64,000 nucleotides of DNA, from the NCBI GenBank assembly GCA_964247055.1, contig OZ176055.1, forward strand, positions 7,068,001-7,132,000. Direction: 5' to 3'. Shown one piece after another: positions 13,419 to 24,600 of the stretch. The stretch comes from Paragordius varius. Lineage: Eukaryota; Nematomorpha. The position numbers and the translations under genes are program-made. Within the stretch, counting starts at the first letter, position 1. Each line of letters starts with the position of its first letter. A model generated the notes under the pieces. It worked only from the letters and a program-made list of their open reading frames with translations, was not told the origin of the DNA and did no database searches.

Positions 13419-14897
13419 ATGGCGTCCCATTTGCAAATTTTAAACCGTCATCAAATATTGCCTCAATATTATGTTACGCCACAAGTTATAACATACTTCT
13501 ATCAATTGTCCCCACATCATATGATAAGTAATGAAAGAAATATTAAATGTTTACACAAACGGCAAACATTTCAAACAGACCCAACCACATATATCAAACG
13601 AAATCACCTAGATGGGAAAACATATTGGATGCAAAATAATGAAACGGTTAAAGAGCCTGGAAACGAATTTTATGCGCGAGAACTGAGTTTGATTTCTACC
13701 CACAAAGCACAGCTACTTAAATCCAATAATTTTTCTAATCAAACTTTTCCATGGCTTTGTACATCACCTACCTACTCCTATTACTGTTATATGACAAATT
13801 TTATGGATCATAATAAAAATAGTAATTATTACCATATTAATTTTAATAATAATACTTTATGTAATCAATTAAATCATGATCGAGGCTTAAATTTTTTAAA
13901 TGGACAAAACAATGCGCATGTGTTTTCGGGGTACGATCCTAAAAGTTTAGATGGAAGGATAATTAATTCTTCCTCACAAATTGCCAGAACTGACTCGTTA
14001 AATAATTCACCACCAATAAATTCTTATAGTTCGTCTGCGAGTTATAAGGCCAAGAATAATTTTAATTTTAACGGCATAGGAAAGACAAATCGATTCGAGG
14101 ATTTCAACAATTATTACAACGTTGACCGAATTTCAATCAATGATACTTGTGATAATACAAGCCGTGAATATGATTGCTTATCTAATTATGCCAATATTGC
14201 CTCTTCAAAAGTTTCTTGGGATGATAGCGATGCTTCTCTCAGTCCCAACCAGCAAAGTACTGTTAATGAATATGGTAGTAATAATTATATGTCAGATTCT
14301 GTGTCCAACGTAAATACGACAAAAGGTCAAGAAAAAAATGAACAATGTTATAATAATACAACAGCAAATAACACCAGCTCTAGAAAACGAACCGCTTTTA
14401 ATACTGAACAGCTTGCTATTTTAGAGCATGAATTTAAAACGAAGAAATATCTTTCGCTCAATGAACGTTCCGAAATGGCTTTAAACCTTAATCTGAGCGA
14501 AGCTCAAATTAAAATATGGTTTCAAAATCGCCGGGCCAAATGGAAACGTATGAAAGCAACTGGGAAAGATTCAATCCTTCCTTCCCTAGGTAACACGAGT
14601 AGCGTTTACAAAAACAATCCTTTAAGGCCGGATGTTGAAAACTTACCTTCACCTGATTACGTAGGGGATTTTGATTCCAATTTACATAGAGATAATGCAA
14701 AAGCGAGTGTTTTACTAAAAAACTTTTGGTGCAATCGAAAAATGGCTTCGGGGACTACCTTATCAAATAATGCTGGTAAAACCACTGGGCCATCAAAGCT
14801 GATTGTACCCATTCCTATACATGTCTCACGTTTAGCGTTTCGAAATCAACATCAAAGCCGTAACAATAATACCAACAAGAATAATATTTCTTCATAG
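13419..14897 (+). CDS. gbx: Gbx-class homeodomain transcription factor (unplugged/GBX orthologue)
   Basis: One uninterrupted ORF of 492 residues. The homeodomain covers about residues 320-379, with [11 protein letters not shown] at the N-terminal arm, the [11 protein letters not shown] loop region typical of Gbx, and [17 protein letters not shown] as the recognition helix (Gln50, Asn51). The decisive match is the C-terminal motif at about 460-479, [20 protein letters not shown], which corresponds to the conserved tail of animal GBX proteins (IVVPIPVHVNRF). The long N-terminal half is rich in Asn, Ser and Tyr and has no other domain I recognise. Gbx proteins act in the nucleus in anterior neural and midbrain-hindbrain type patterning. 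The ATG at 13419 is the first in frame, and Met codons downstream cannot be excluded as starts. I saw no intron, although many GBX genes have one before the homeobox. Confidence 0.93.
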   Translation: MASHLQILNRHQILPQYYVTPQVITYFYQLSPHHMISNERNIKCLHKRQTFQTDPTTYIKRNHLDGKTYWMQNNETVKEPGNEFYARELSLISTHKAQLLKSNNFSNQTFPWLCTSPTYSYYCYMTNFMDHNKNSNYYHINFNNNTLCNQLNHDRGLNFLNGQNNAHVFSGYDPKSLDGRIINSSSQIARTDSLNNSPPINSYSSSASYKAKNNFNFNGIGKTNRFEDFNNYYNVDRISINDTCDNTSREYDCLSNYANIASSKVSWDDSDASLSPNQQSTVNEYGSNNYMSDSVSNVNTTKGQEKNEQCYNNTTANNTSSRKRTAFNTEQLAILEHEFKTKKYLSLNERSEMALNLNLSEAQIKIWFQNRRAKWKRMKATGKDSILPSLGNTSSVYKNNPLRPDVENLPSPDYVGDFDSNLHRDNAKASVLLKNFWCNRKMASGTTLSNNAGKTTGPSKLIVPIPIHVSRLAFRNQHQSRNNNTNKNNISS

Positions 14898-17552
14898 TTT
14901 GAAAAATAATTAAACTTAAACCTTAAAAGAAAATCATAAAACACAGGGTACCTTACAAATCATACATATTATTTAACAAACACAGGGTTTAAATTTTATT
15001 GTACATTTTTTACAGGGTAACCATTTTACATTATATTATATATATTAATATTTTTACTATGATTTAACCAAAAAATGTGTATATTGAAAGCAAAAATGTT
15101 ATTTTGGGATATTTGATATTTTTTATGGATATATGCATTCGGACATAAACACGGTAACATTGTACAGGGTCTTCATACCTTTATTAATTTCCTTAGAATT
15201 TATTATTTATCATTGCAATATGATATAACAATTTTCTATACTATAAAAAATAAATTTATTTCTTATATAAAAACGATCCTCGAATTAGAGTAAAAATTGA
15301 AAGTATGCAGACAAAACTTCAAAATATAGAGTCAAATTTTCTTCAAAAGTTTTAAAGCTTATTTTCATATATAAATTTTAAAATAACAATTGTAAAATAT
15401 ATGTGTTAATACCTATTTATACATCTCTATTTTGAACTTTCAAATTTGAACAGTTAGTTAGTTATGTGTAAAAATAAAGTTAAAAAAGTATGATTACTTT
15501 TCAAAAAAATATGTGTCTTTCTCTCACATTTACCCCTAAAATTTTAATTTTTATTGTGTTTTCCTTAAAAAATATTTGGTTCTTTAAATTTTACAACCTT
15601 ATTTTGTGTATCATAACTCCAGTATAAAGTTTTTCAGACCTACCATAAATTGTTCTTACATGAAAATATAAGTTGCAATTATAGTAAAAAATGAATTGAA
15701 CATATTAATTTATCATTTTGATTAAATTTTTGGTTTAGTTGTTAAAGTACTTTATTAAACTAATAAATGGTTTTGCCCGCTCAAAATTGGAATCTGCGAG
15801 AATAATCAAAAGGGATCATATTTTTGCTTCGCAAAATAATAGCAGAAAAATTGAATAGGTGGACAAAAAAACTAGGGTCGGCTCGTGTAGATGCGCTAAA
15901 AAGAGGATTTGGTTTTTTTTCCTATTTAGAGCTGCTAAATTTGAGGTTCTGTAAAATTATAAATATTGCAATATTAAAACCATGATAAATGCATTAGATA
16001 TCGGAAAATAAATTTTTATGGCTAACAATAATTTTTTAACGGTATATATTTTAAAACTAATAAATTCAAATCCAGTGATTACAAAGCAACAGAAATTACT
16101 ATTTTCATATATATTTATATTTGAGGGCGTTTTTGATCGAATTTAATACATTTATTCGGAATTGTAACGATAGTATTGAGAATATTCTATCTGGATATCT
16201 ACTTAAAAAGTATATAAAATATGTAGCATAGTGGTTATTACGTTTTACTATAACGTATGAATGAAAATATAAATTATTAGCTCTAGAAAATATTTTATTA
16301 TATTCTTGATTAACCCAAAAATATCTAACCAATTTTCAATAATTAGTTTTTCGTGAGATGTTGTTATACATTATTATAAGATACATGGGATTAAAATTTT
16401 ATTCTTGTCCACATGGTTCAAATTTATGAAAAATATAATTGGCTTAGAGAAATTTCATTTTTTACAAAGAGTATTTATTATATGATACATCTTAGCTTAA
16501 GTGTAAAATAATGATTTTTAGATGACATGTGACATTTATTTTTTTCATCCCTAGCTGTTTTAGCTTTGGCTTCTATCACCATTCTTTCTCCTAAAAGTTT
16601 CCAACAAGACTACAACAAAAATGCTCGCGCGTTTAATTAAGGCATTGAAATTCCTATATATATAGATGAATTGTACGTGTTTTCACATAAAATAGGAAAT
16701 AAAAAGCAAACAGAAAACACTTTAACATTGTTGTTAAGATCAAAGAGTCAAACAAGTAAAAATAGTTAATTCTATTTCCAATAATTTTTGTCAAATCCCT
16801 ATTTGACTTTTTATGGAAAAACATGTTTCAATATCTCTTTCTTTTTCTGCACCAAAACTAATTGGCAAAAAATGATTGATGCTAAAAAGTGTCTTTTTTG
16901 ACTTTATACTGAAATAGTTTTTTACCGAACAACTTTCATCAATCGGTACATTCCATAATAAAAGTATTATATAGCTGTTGCCTAATCTTCCATAAGAATT
17001 TATCTCATATATGTTTTGATTGTGAGCTGTCATATACACAGTTTACCTGAAGGATTCGCTTAATATCGAAAAAATACCTTGGTTGATAATTTATGCTGCC
17101 GCAAAGGAGATTATTCAAATTGTAATATTTTTTTCCGTTAACCTATATCTTGTAGTTTTAGTGCAAATTTATCTAAACTAGCCATTACAATAGCCATATT
17201 ATATGGGTCTTTTGAATAGTTTATTTAAGGGAAAAGTTCATACTTGCTAATAAATATAGTATAAAAAGCTATTATTGACCATTTTAAAATTTTAATTATC
17301 AGAAAAAAGAACAAAGCATATGCAGAAAATTAATTATTCAGATGCGCCTTGCTTCCCATTGATTAAACGCCTAACAAAAGGTATATATTTCACATCGCCC
17401 AATCGAGACCCTACCCCAAACACGATTGGCATCATTAAACTTAAGTATAAATTACGGTAATAATTTATAAGTATTTTTTTACACGGATTAGTCAAATAAA
17501 AAGGAATTTATACATTTGTTATACTTCTAAATCCCAAACAAAATATCTAAAC
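14898..17552. other. Gbx 3' flank and spacer, no gene seen
   Basis: AATAAA-like signals occur near 15249. Beyond that the stretch is AT-rich with no supported exon. The ORFs at 16105-16332 and 16791-17039 (- strand) have no recognisable domain. Confidence 0.5.
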
Positions 17553-17830
17553 CAGGGGTCACATACCGCCCTCGAAAGCATTTCTACAACCCGTGAGAAA
17601 TTTGAATGCCATATAATGAACTTCATAATTAAGACCTCTCTTTTGGAATTTAAATCAAAATGGGTTTTCTGAATAACTCTTTCCGAATTTCGGCAATCAG
17701 CTAGCAGAATTTGTTAAAATAAATATTAGTCATATTGTGATGTATTTTTTCAGTACGAATTTGATAAAGTAATTATGCATGTCCATATTTGTGAATGCGG
17801 CCCGCGAAACGATAGTGATGGATACCCCTG
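17553..17830. mobile_element. hAT-like MITE copy
   Basis: It starts CAGGGGTCACA and ends GATACCCCTG, with GCGGCCCGCGAA near the right end as in the other copies. The left flank ATCTAAAC equals the target at 11208-11215. The right flank ATCGAATA is only partly similar, so the duplication has decayed. Confidence 0.75.
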
Positions 17831-18388
17831 ATCGAATATGTATAAGATGAGATAGTTGATTTTATACATCCCTCTTTTGAAATATTAAATCGGTATATCC
17901 CCATATGGTATATTCAAGAATGAGCATTGTTAGTTGCAACAAGTTTTGAAGACTTTCGATAACAAAATATTGTTATTATTACCGGTTTTTCACCTCAACA
18001 GTGTCCCTGAACATTCGAATAAGGTCCTTACTTAACCATTTTAATTTTAAATTAGTCTTTCAATATTTTTTATTTGCCTATATCTTATATCAATCAAACT
18101 ATGGATTACATATCTATTATATCATTTTTAAACCTATTTTTATTAACCCTAAAATTTTAGATGTTTTTGTCACCCAAGAACATCCAGCATTTTTTTATTA
18201 AATTAAAATTATTTATTAATAAGTTTTAAACGATAACATATATATAGTTTTCGGGGTTATTAAAACCTTTTTAATTAAAACATAAATAATTTTATAATTG
18301 TACAAATTAGAAACACAAAAGGTTGTTTATAAAAAAATATATTAAATAGGTTTAAATATAATAAAATAAAAAAATAAGTACAAAGAAT
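17831..18388. other. AT-rich spacer, no gene seen
   Basis: A 66-codon ORF at 18001-18201 is low-complexity and unsupported. Confidence 0.45.
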
Positions 18389-18508
18389 ATGATACAGCCA
18401 AACTTAAAAAGTTTAAGAACCAAAGTGTTAAAGGATCAATTCGAAGTGATGGAGGAGCAACTTAAAATATTCAAGGAAGTGATAAGGGACACTCTTGCAG
18501 TGCAAATG
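18389..18508 (+). CDS. Possible orphan coding exon, charged and coiled-coil-like
   Basis: Forty codons from an ATG give a mixed-charge, helix-favouring peptide (for example KDQFEVMEEQLKIFKEVIRD) whose composition is unlike the surrounding AT-driven ORFs. It is followed by GTAAAAAG, a possible donor, and a T-rich acceptor ending TTTTAG at 18579, beside the hAT-like element. I could not find a convincing next exon or a family. It may be a real exon of an unrecognised gene, a decayed pseudogene or chance. Confidence 0.25.
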
Positions 18509-18580
18509 GTAAAAAGAAACATATATTTTTTCCATAATTTATATAAATTAATTTATATCCTATCCATATTTCTTTTAGAC

Positions 18581-18830
18581 CGGAGGGTCCAACACGCGGC
18601 CCGCGAAAAAGTTGTCCATAATTAGCAAAAATACACACAAATTGATATTTATCATACAAATTTTCTGAATAAGTCCATTTAATTGACGAACTAGATAAAA
18701 TTCTTGTACGGTTAACATTTTACAGTCTTAAGTTTGAAATCTGATGCGATTTTTATTTATGCATATATTTTTCACGGCCCTCCGGATGAGTCAAAAACGC
18801 GCCCCGTGAAGCCATTTGTGTTGGACACAG
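18581..18830. mobile_element. hAT-like MITE copy
   Basis: The left end CGGAGGGTCCAACACGCGGCCCGC and right end GTGTTGGACACAG are diverged versions of the family ends. Flanks TTTTAGAC / CTTTAGAC (7 of 8) look like the 8-bp duplication. Confidence 0.7.
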
Positions 18831-19879
18831 CTTTAGACTATATCATCTACTTATTACATTCCAAGTTCCAAAATAGGAAATTAATACATGAAATTTAGAT
18901 AATTTTTTAAAAATAGAAAATTTAGGGCGATTTTGCACGTCTTGCAACTCTTAATCTTCAAAATAGAAATATCCAATGGATTGGCTGGCCCAAATATTTT
19001 AAGAGATCTATATAATTTGTTTTTGGTCACGTTTTTATCAATGGGGATGGCTATTTAATTAAATTATTTATTATTAGAAAGGAGGAGTCTAATTTTTACA
19101 TTAGTATCCTCAAAACATTTATCGATTTTTAAAAATTATTTTGTGGGCTTTAAAATAATTATATTAGGGTTTTTAGAAAATGTTTTTTGTCTCTTATTTA
19201 AATTATATGACGTCATGCACACGATAAACTAATAATGGTACGCAGAGTAAATTCCCAGGCCTGGAACATTTTATTTAATTTTTTAATTATATAATATAAA
19301 AATTAAGGGACTTTAATGCCATCTCCGACCTTGTTATAGGTGATGGATTTGTTAGGATACTGTCCTGTCTAATTATATTTATTATCACAATTTATATAGA
19401 AACATTTAATTATAGATAATAATGTTATTTTATTTGGTGTATTTCAAAATTTCATTATAACTATAAACCACGTGCGCTCTAGTAAAATTTAGACAAAAAT
19501 AAAGCAAATCAATATAAAAAACTTTGTCAATCAAAAAAATTACAATTATTTGATTTATAATTTCGTACATACCATGTATAGTCATAAATCATTACCGGTT
19601 TAACTAGACGATTAATTTGACACATGCGCCATTTGTTCTGATATTAGGAAGACTGCCTCCAAAAACTAGCATCTTATTTTTATCATTCAGTAATCATGTC
19701 AAATTTTGTGTCTGAAAAATAAGATTTGCCCACACACATTGCTTTTCTTAATCTATCAGAATATAAAAGCTGTTTCAAATCATTGTTTACTGCTAGAAAC
19801 ATGGTGCACATGGTCCATCAATTAAAAGTGAAATATAATTTCAAACTCAATTGCAATTAGAAGCATTATATGTATTACA
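18831..19879. other. AT-rich spacer, no gene seen
   Basis: No supported exon or repeat boundary. One TGACGTCA palindrome at about 19207 is not interpretable alone. Confidence 0.45.
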
Positions 19880-20350
19880 AAAAACAATCATCAGACATGT
19901 ACGAGCATTGGGAAAAACAATAGTCTCGGATCCCATCCAATATTGAACGTCAAGAAAATTATTTATTTGACTTGCGAAATCCTGCTTCAACGTCCAAAAT
20001 CATTTTTATAACGAATTTCGGGTGATCATTAGTGGCTTTATTTTGTTACAAAGCGACTTAAATAGTGGCTTTCACTTGCTAGCCTTGTCATACCGAATCT
20101 CTTCGGATAGAAGAACGTGCACTGGCCATAGCGGTATGTCTATTATGAATTTTGGAAGCCATGTGAAACCATTGATAAACAACCCTATCGCCAATAAATG
20201 ATTGATTTAAAACGCATTCCGGAATAGGCTAGAAGCCTTGGCAATGATATTGCTACATGACGATATTCCGTATCACACAACTAAGCCAATCAAAGGTACA
20301 TTAAAATGGTTTCGATGGGAAATTACTTATATGCTGGTTTTTAAATTCTT
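19880..20350 (+). pseudogene. Mariner-type transposase relic
   Basis: Broken frames read pieces in mariner order. An IPSNIERQENYLFDLRNPAS stretch near 19935-19990 resembles the linker before the first catalytic Asp. Near 20235-20320, AMILLHDDIPYHTTKPIKGT followed by LKWFRWE corresponds to the conserved ILLHDNARPH...LKWEVL region that carries the second Asp. Several stops and shifts interrupt it, and the terminal repeats were not found. This is an old dead copy, and the mariner assignment rests mainly on the HDD-containing block. Confidence 0.5.
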
Positions 20351-20840
20351 TTACAAAGTCTGCATTCTCATCTTTCGTTTTAAACTTAGTTTTCTATGAT
20401 ATTTTTTATAATTGTAATAATGACATCTAGTTTTACGATCAATCGGGCAAAAGATGGATCAATAATATTTTAGCCAAATTGGCCGCATAAAAGAGAAAAG
20501 AGCCAAATCAATATTAGAAATTTAAAAACACAAGAATCGAATAGGAATATTTAGTACGGTAATTAATCAATATCCGAAAAAAATATTTGTTGATTAGACA
20601 GGTTCGGTCATATTTATATCCATCGATACTTTCAAGTTATTATTTATATTTGAAATTGCTCTGGTTTATAAAAAACCCCAAAAGGCAAATATATTCAAAA
20701 TTATTTATATGTTTAACTCTGAATTTAAATTAAAAGATTTGTTCTTTAAATGTAAGTGGTTTTATCTAAAATATTAATCAATTTTACCTCAAATTCGAAA
20801 GCTTAAATTAAATTTGGGAGCAGAATATCACAATATATTG

Positions 20841-21093
20841 CAGAGGCATACACGCGGCCCTCCAAAATATTTTCGCCGCCCATAAGATAAATTACAAAAT
20901 TTTAGGGAAATCTAAGTAAAATTGTTGAACAACTTTCTGAATTAATTTTTTAAAATTTTGGAATATGAACGAGCAAAAAATGCTAAAATAAATAATATTT
21001 TTTACAGTCTTATATTTAAATATAATAAAATATTTGTTAATGTCCATGTATTTTGTGAATGAGGCCCGTAAAGCCAATTGTTGGACACCCCTG
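20841..21093. mobile_element. hAT-like MITE copy
   Basis: The left end CAGAGGCATACACGCGGCCC and right end TTGTTGGACACCCCTG match the family pattern, with GAGGCCCGTAAAGCCA near the right end. No convincing target duplication remains. Confidence 0.7.
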
Positions 21094-22761
21094 TCTTTAT
21101 GTTTGATGTTGCCATGCAATATAGACTTAGCCAAACTAAAATAAAAAAAGTATGAATATCAAATTAAATTATAAGCCTATATCAAAAATTTATATCGCTA
21201 TATCTCTGCCTTTTGCGTTTAATCAAAGTAATCTAGCCCATTTATCGGGGACCAAAAATAAAAGCTTATAAAGTTTAAATAAGATTAGACTAATTATACG
21301 TGTACAATATATATACATATTCTGATAAATATATAAGGATTTCTATAGTGCTTTTGGTTTCAGGCCTTAAGGGTAATTAAAAAAATTTGCCACTTTGATA
21401 ATCGCTCCATATCGTGCAATCACAAAATTTGTGAACTTTATACCCATAATATTTTTTTGGTAAAATCTAAATGCATATTAAAATATAACTATATTGAAAA
21501 ATTAAAGCAATATTTATATGAAGATATGATCTTAAGTGCACCGAAATTCTCAAATTTTCGGACCCGTCAAAAATGGGCAAGTATTCTTAATATACAAACA
21601 AGAAGCCAGTATTGCGCAATTAAATTTTATATGTCGTTGACTTTTTGGAAAAAATAAATAATTTATTATTCATAGCATGATTTTTGATGATGTGAGTTTT
21701 GGTATTTCCAAGCATATAGTAAAACCGGTATAATATGATATTATAAAACTAATTTTTCTATATAATTCGATTATACTGAACACTTTTATCACATGATTTT
21801 TTGATTAAAGGATATGTTCATCTACAAATTTTAGTTGTGAAATAAGTTGTAGTTTTGACAAAAAACGCATATATAATGCAGTCAAACGCATAAATCAAAA
21901 ATCAGAGGTGGTATATGCTCAGCATTATTAATTTTTTTTTAACTGTTTTTATACTGTTTTAATTATGCTTCTAAATACTTTATAATTACACCAATAATTC
22001 GTTTAAACTATTAAACAAAATATCAATTTTTTTAAAAAAATTTATATATATTTTTATGCGAAATTTTTGGCATTTTCTTGTTTATTATGGATTTGACCAT
22101 AGCGGTAAAAAAGATTCGGTTTCAACATCTAAAATTTAGTAATTTATAAAAAATAATTTGATTTTTATATACATAGTTAATGATGGACTGATAATTTATG
22201 AAATGACGATTTTAGCGTGTACTAAATTTTTTTAATTATGCGACTATTTGCCTTTTTTAGATAGTTATCATAAAAGTTGTAATAATTTCTTTACCTACTC
22301 ATGAGGCTCGACACCATAATCACTATGTTAATCCTAGGACAATTTTTCTTAGAATGATATATTTTATATTTGTGTGCTTATTTACAGGGATGCAAAAAAT
22401 TTGTAGCTTTTAAAGCCCCTATCTAAAAATAAATTGCATAAAATGTTGTTTAATATGTATTTTAAGTTATTTCTTGCTCTAGTATTTACCAAAAAGGTAT
22501 ATTTATAACTACAATCTCCATCTTTTAAGTGACGCAATTACCACAACAATAATCTTTTTCTATGACTCGTAAGGCCCAAAACCAAAACATCATGAAAATC
22601 CTGATGCATTTTTCCATCAGAATATTTATATTTATAAATAAATTTTTTATCTAAACCGTTTATGAGAAATTATTTTTATGTGATATTATTTGCACACTTT
22701 TTTAAATTTTATAAAATTTTGTAATTTAACAAGATGCCCTCCCGATAACTATTTGTCATAA
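21094..22761. other. AT-rich spacer upstream of the lachesin-like gene
   Basis: The ORF at 21457-21657 overlaps a stretch (21530-21585) that is repeated inverted near 2880-2940, so it is probably repeat, not gene. Nothing else is supported. Confidence 0.45.
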
Positions 22762-24600
22762 ATGATGTTTAATTTGTTAGGCCTTACCTGTATTTTTATT
22801 TCAGGTAGGCTGCTTTATGTTAAAGGATTAACTCCCCAAATTCTTATTGCCGATCAAAATAAATCCATAAATAATGGGGATGTTGCCAGATTTGACTGTT
22901 CTGTTAAATATCGTGGTCCATATGAAGTTTCTTGGTTGAAAATTGGAGATTTAGAAAACAAACAAACAGATCCCGATCATTTAACTACTGGTGGATCAAG
23001 AATCACACATGATACAAGAATGACAATTATCCGTAATACAGAAGAACAGTATATGCTGGAAATTCGAGATGTTAAACTTTCTGATTCAGGAATATATCAA
23101 TGCCAAATATCTACCAATCCAATCATTACAGCAAATGCATATTTAAGCGTTTTATGTATTTTTGATATTTATTATTAGATCGTCCTAAAATAAATCCTAA
23201 TCTTCCCGACATAAATGCGCAAATAGGCCAAGACATAACGTTACAATGCAGTGCGACTGGTTACCCAAAACCAACGATATATTGGCAACGAGAAAATCAA
23301 AAACTAATATCATCTATTGTTGGTCCTAAGTATGTTTAATTATAACCATAGATATTATGGAAATACTTTGGTTATTAAAAATGCCTCCAGAAATGATCGC
23401 GGTACTTACATTTGTGCAGCAAGCAGCAGTATTGGAACAGATTATTTCAAATACAATGTTAATCTAGAATGTAATACATAACTATTTTTACTTATCTTTC
23501 AATTATATTTATATTATCCAGTTCCACCCATAATCCGCATTGATGCTTCTAAAAAATCGGTTGGTGGCATGATAGGGAAACGTGTTGAACTTGTATGCTC
23601 AATCGAATCTAATCCACGCAGCAATATGTATTGGAAATTTAACGACCTTGAAGTTTAAATTATAATCATATAATTTTTATAAATATATTAATGCTCTTAT
23701 TTCCTAACACTTCTATTCGAGTAACAGATCATATTAAAATAAGTATTATTAAAAACTACTCAAAGTTGTGCTGCCAATAGTTTATGCTTTTCTTCCATAA
23801 AAATTATACCAATAAAACAAAATATCTAGATAAAATTTAGTTTTAAAACAAAGCTCTATATTCGACATCGTTTTTTTTACAATATTTTTGCAAAATCGTG
23901 TTTTTTGTTTATAACGCTGAACTTCAAGTCCATTTTTTGTTTTAATCACATCTAACGTTAATATAAACAGAAAAATGGTTTATTTTACCTTATTTTTATA
24001 TTTAGTTAATGCATACATCAATGTTTACCATTAGGTTTGCCCTTGAGAATAATATCAAGTTTTTTTGAATGAATCTTTTTAATATATCGGTTTATTAATG
24101 TTATATGAGTGCAAACTTTTGCAATAGTTGCAATTTATTCCATATTTTTTAAATATGATTTAAACACACATGGGGTCATCAGTTACCCCAACTTGGATCA
24201 GAGGACTATAATGAATTTGTATCGAAGTGTTATTTGATATTAATTTCGTATTTTTATTTATCGTAGTTAACAGACGATGAAAACGTTAAAATTGTCAGAT
24301 TGACCGAACGTAATGATCAAACATCGATGCAGCTGACTCTAAATGCGTTACGAAAAATGGATTTGGGAAATTATCAATGCATTGCCACCAATATATATGG
24401 CGGAGATTCCGAAACGATTACTTTATTTGGTTCGTTATTTTATATATTTTTTTGTTTCATTAACTCTATATTTGTCAATTTTTCCAACTTTTTCATCTCC
24501 AAACATTGTTTTTTATAAATTCTTCCACCTTGCAACTAAATGAAAAACCTTTTTAGGAAATAAGGCGAATTTATACACTGCACATTGTCCTGTGAAATAA
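22762..24600 (+). CDS. Lachesin-like cell-surface protein with three immunoglobulin domains
   Basis: Six exons: 22762-23155, 23179-23329, 23352-23470, 23522-23652, 24267-24429 and 24557-24600. Phases agree and the model gives 333 codons plus stop. An N-terminal hydrophobic stretch (MMFNLLGLTCIFIS) is a likely signal peptide. Ig1 has FDCSVKY, VSWLKI and SGIYQCQI. Ig2 has LQCSATGYPKPTIYW and RGTYICAAS. Ig3 has LVCSIESNPRSNMYW and LGNYQCIATNIYG. Lachesin and relatives are GPI-anchored adhesion proteins of neurons and epithelia. Introns 1 and 2 are only 23 and 22 nt. Intron 4 contains an inverted-repeat element. The last junction is uncertain: splicing at 24429 gives a short polar tail, while reading through gives a hydrophobic tail ending at 24518 that would suit a GPI signal. 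Confidence 0.88.
23156..23178 (+). other. 23-nt mini-intron (lachesin intron 1)
   Basis: It begins GTATTT and ends TTATTAG, phase 1, between Ig1 and Ig2. Removing it joins AYLSVLY to RPKINPN. Leaving it in gives a stop seven codons later. Confidence 0.85.
23330..23351 (+). other. 22-nt mini-intron (lachesin intron 2)
   Basis: It begins GTATGT and ends CCATAG, phase 2, inside Ig2. Removing it restores GPKYYGNTLVIKNAS, which lines up with the conserved lachesin stretch (GNTLRIKSV). The unspliced frame has a TAA within the intron. Confidence 0.88.
23706..24231. mobile_element. TTAA-type inverted-repeat element inside lachesin intron 4
   Basis: Ends AACACTTC / GAAGTGTT match the family at 43840-45153. 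The interior shares arm blocks with it, such as ACCCCAACTTGGATCAGAGGACTA on the right and ATATCGGTTTATTAATGTTATA. It is diverged, so it is an old insertion. It accounts for most of the 614-nt intron. Confidence 0.65.

Noticed and set aside
13136-13531. 131-codon ORF overlapping the start of the Gbx ORF
   Set aside because: Different frame, no domain, composition follows local A+T bias, and it overlaps a clearly conserved gene.
21457-21657. 66-codon ORF
   Set aside because: Part of it is repeated inverted near 2880-2940, so it is repeat DNA. No domain.
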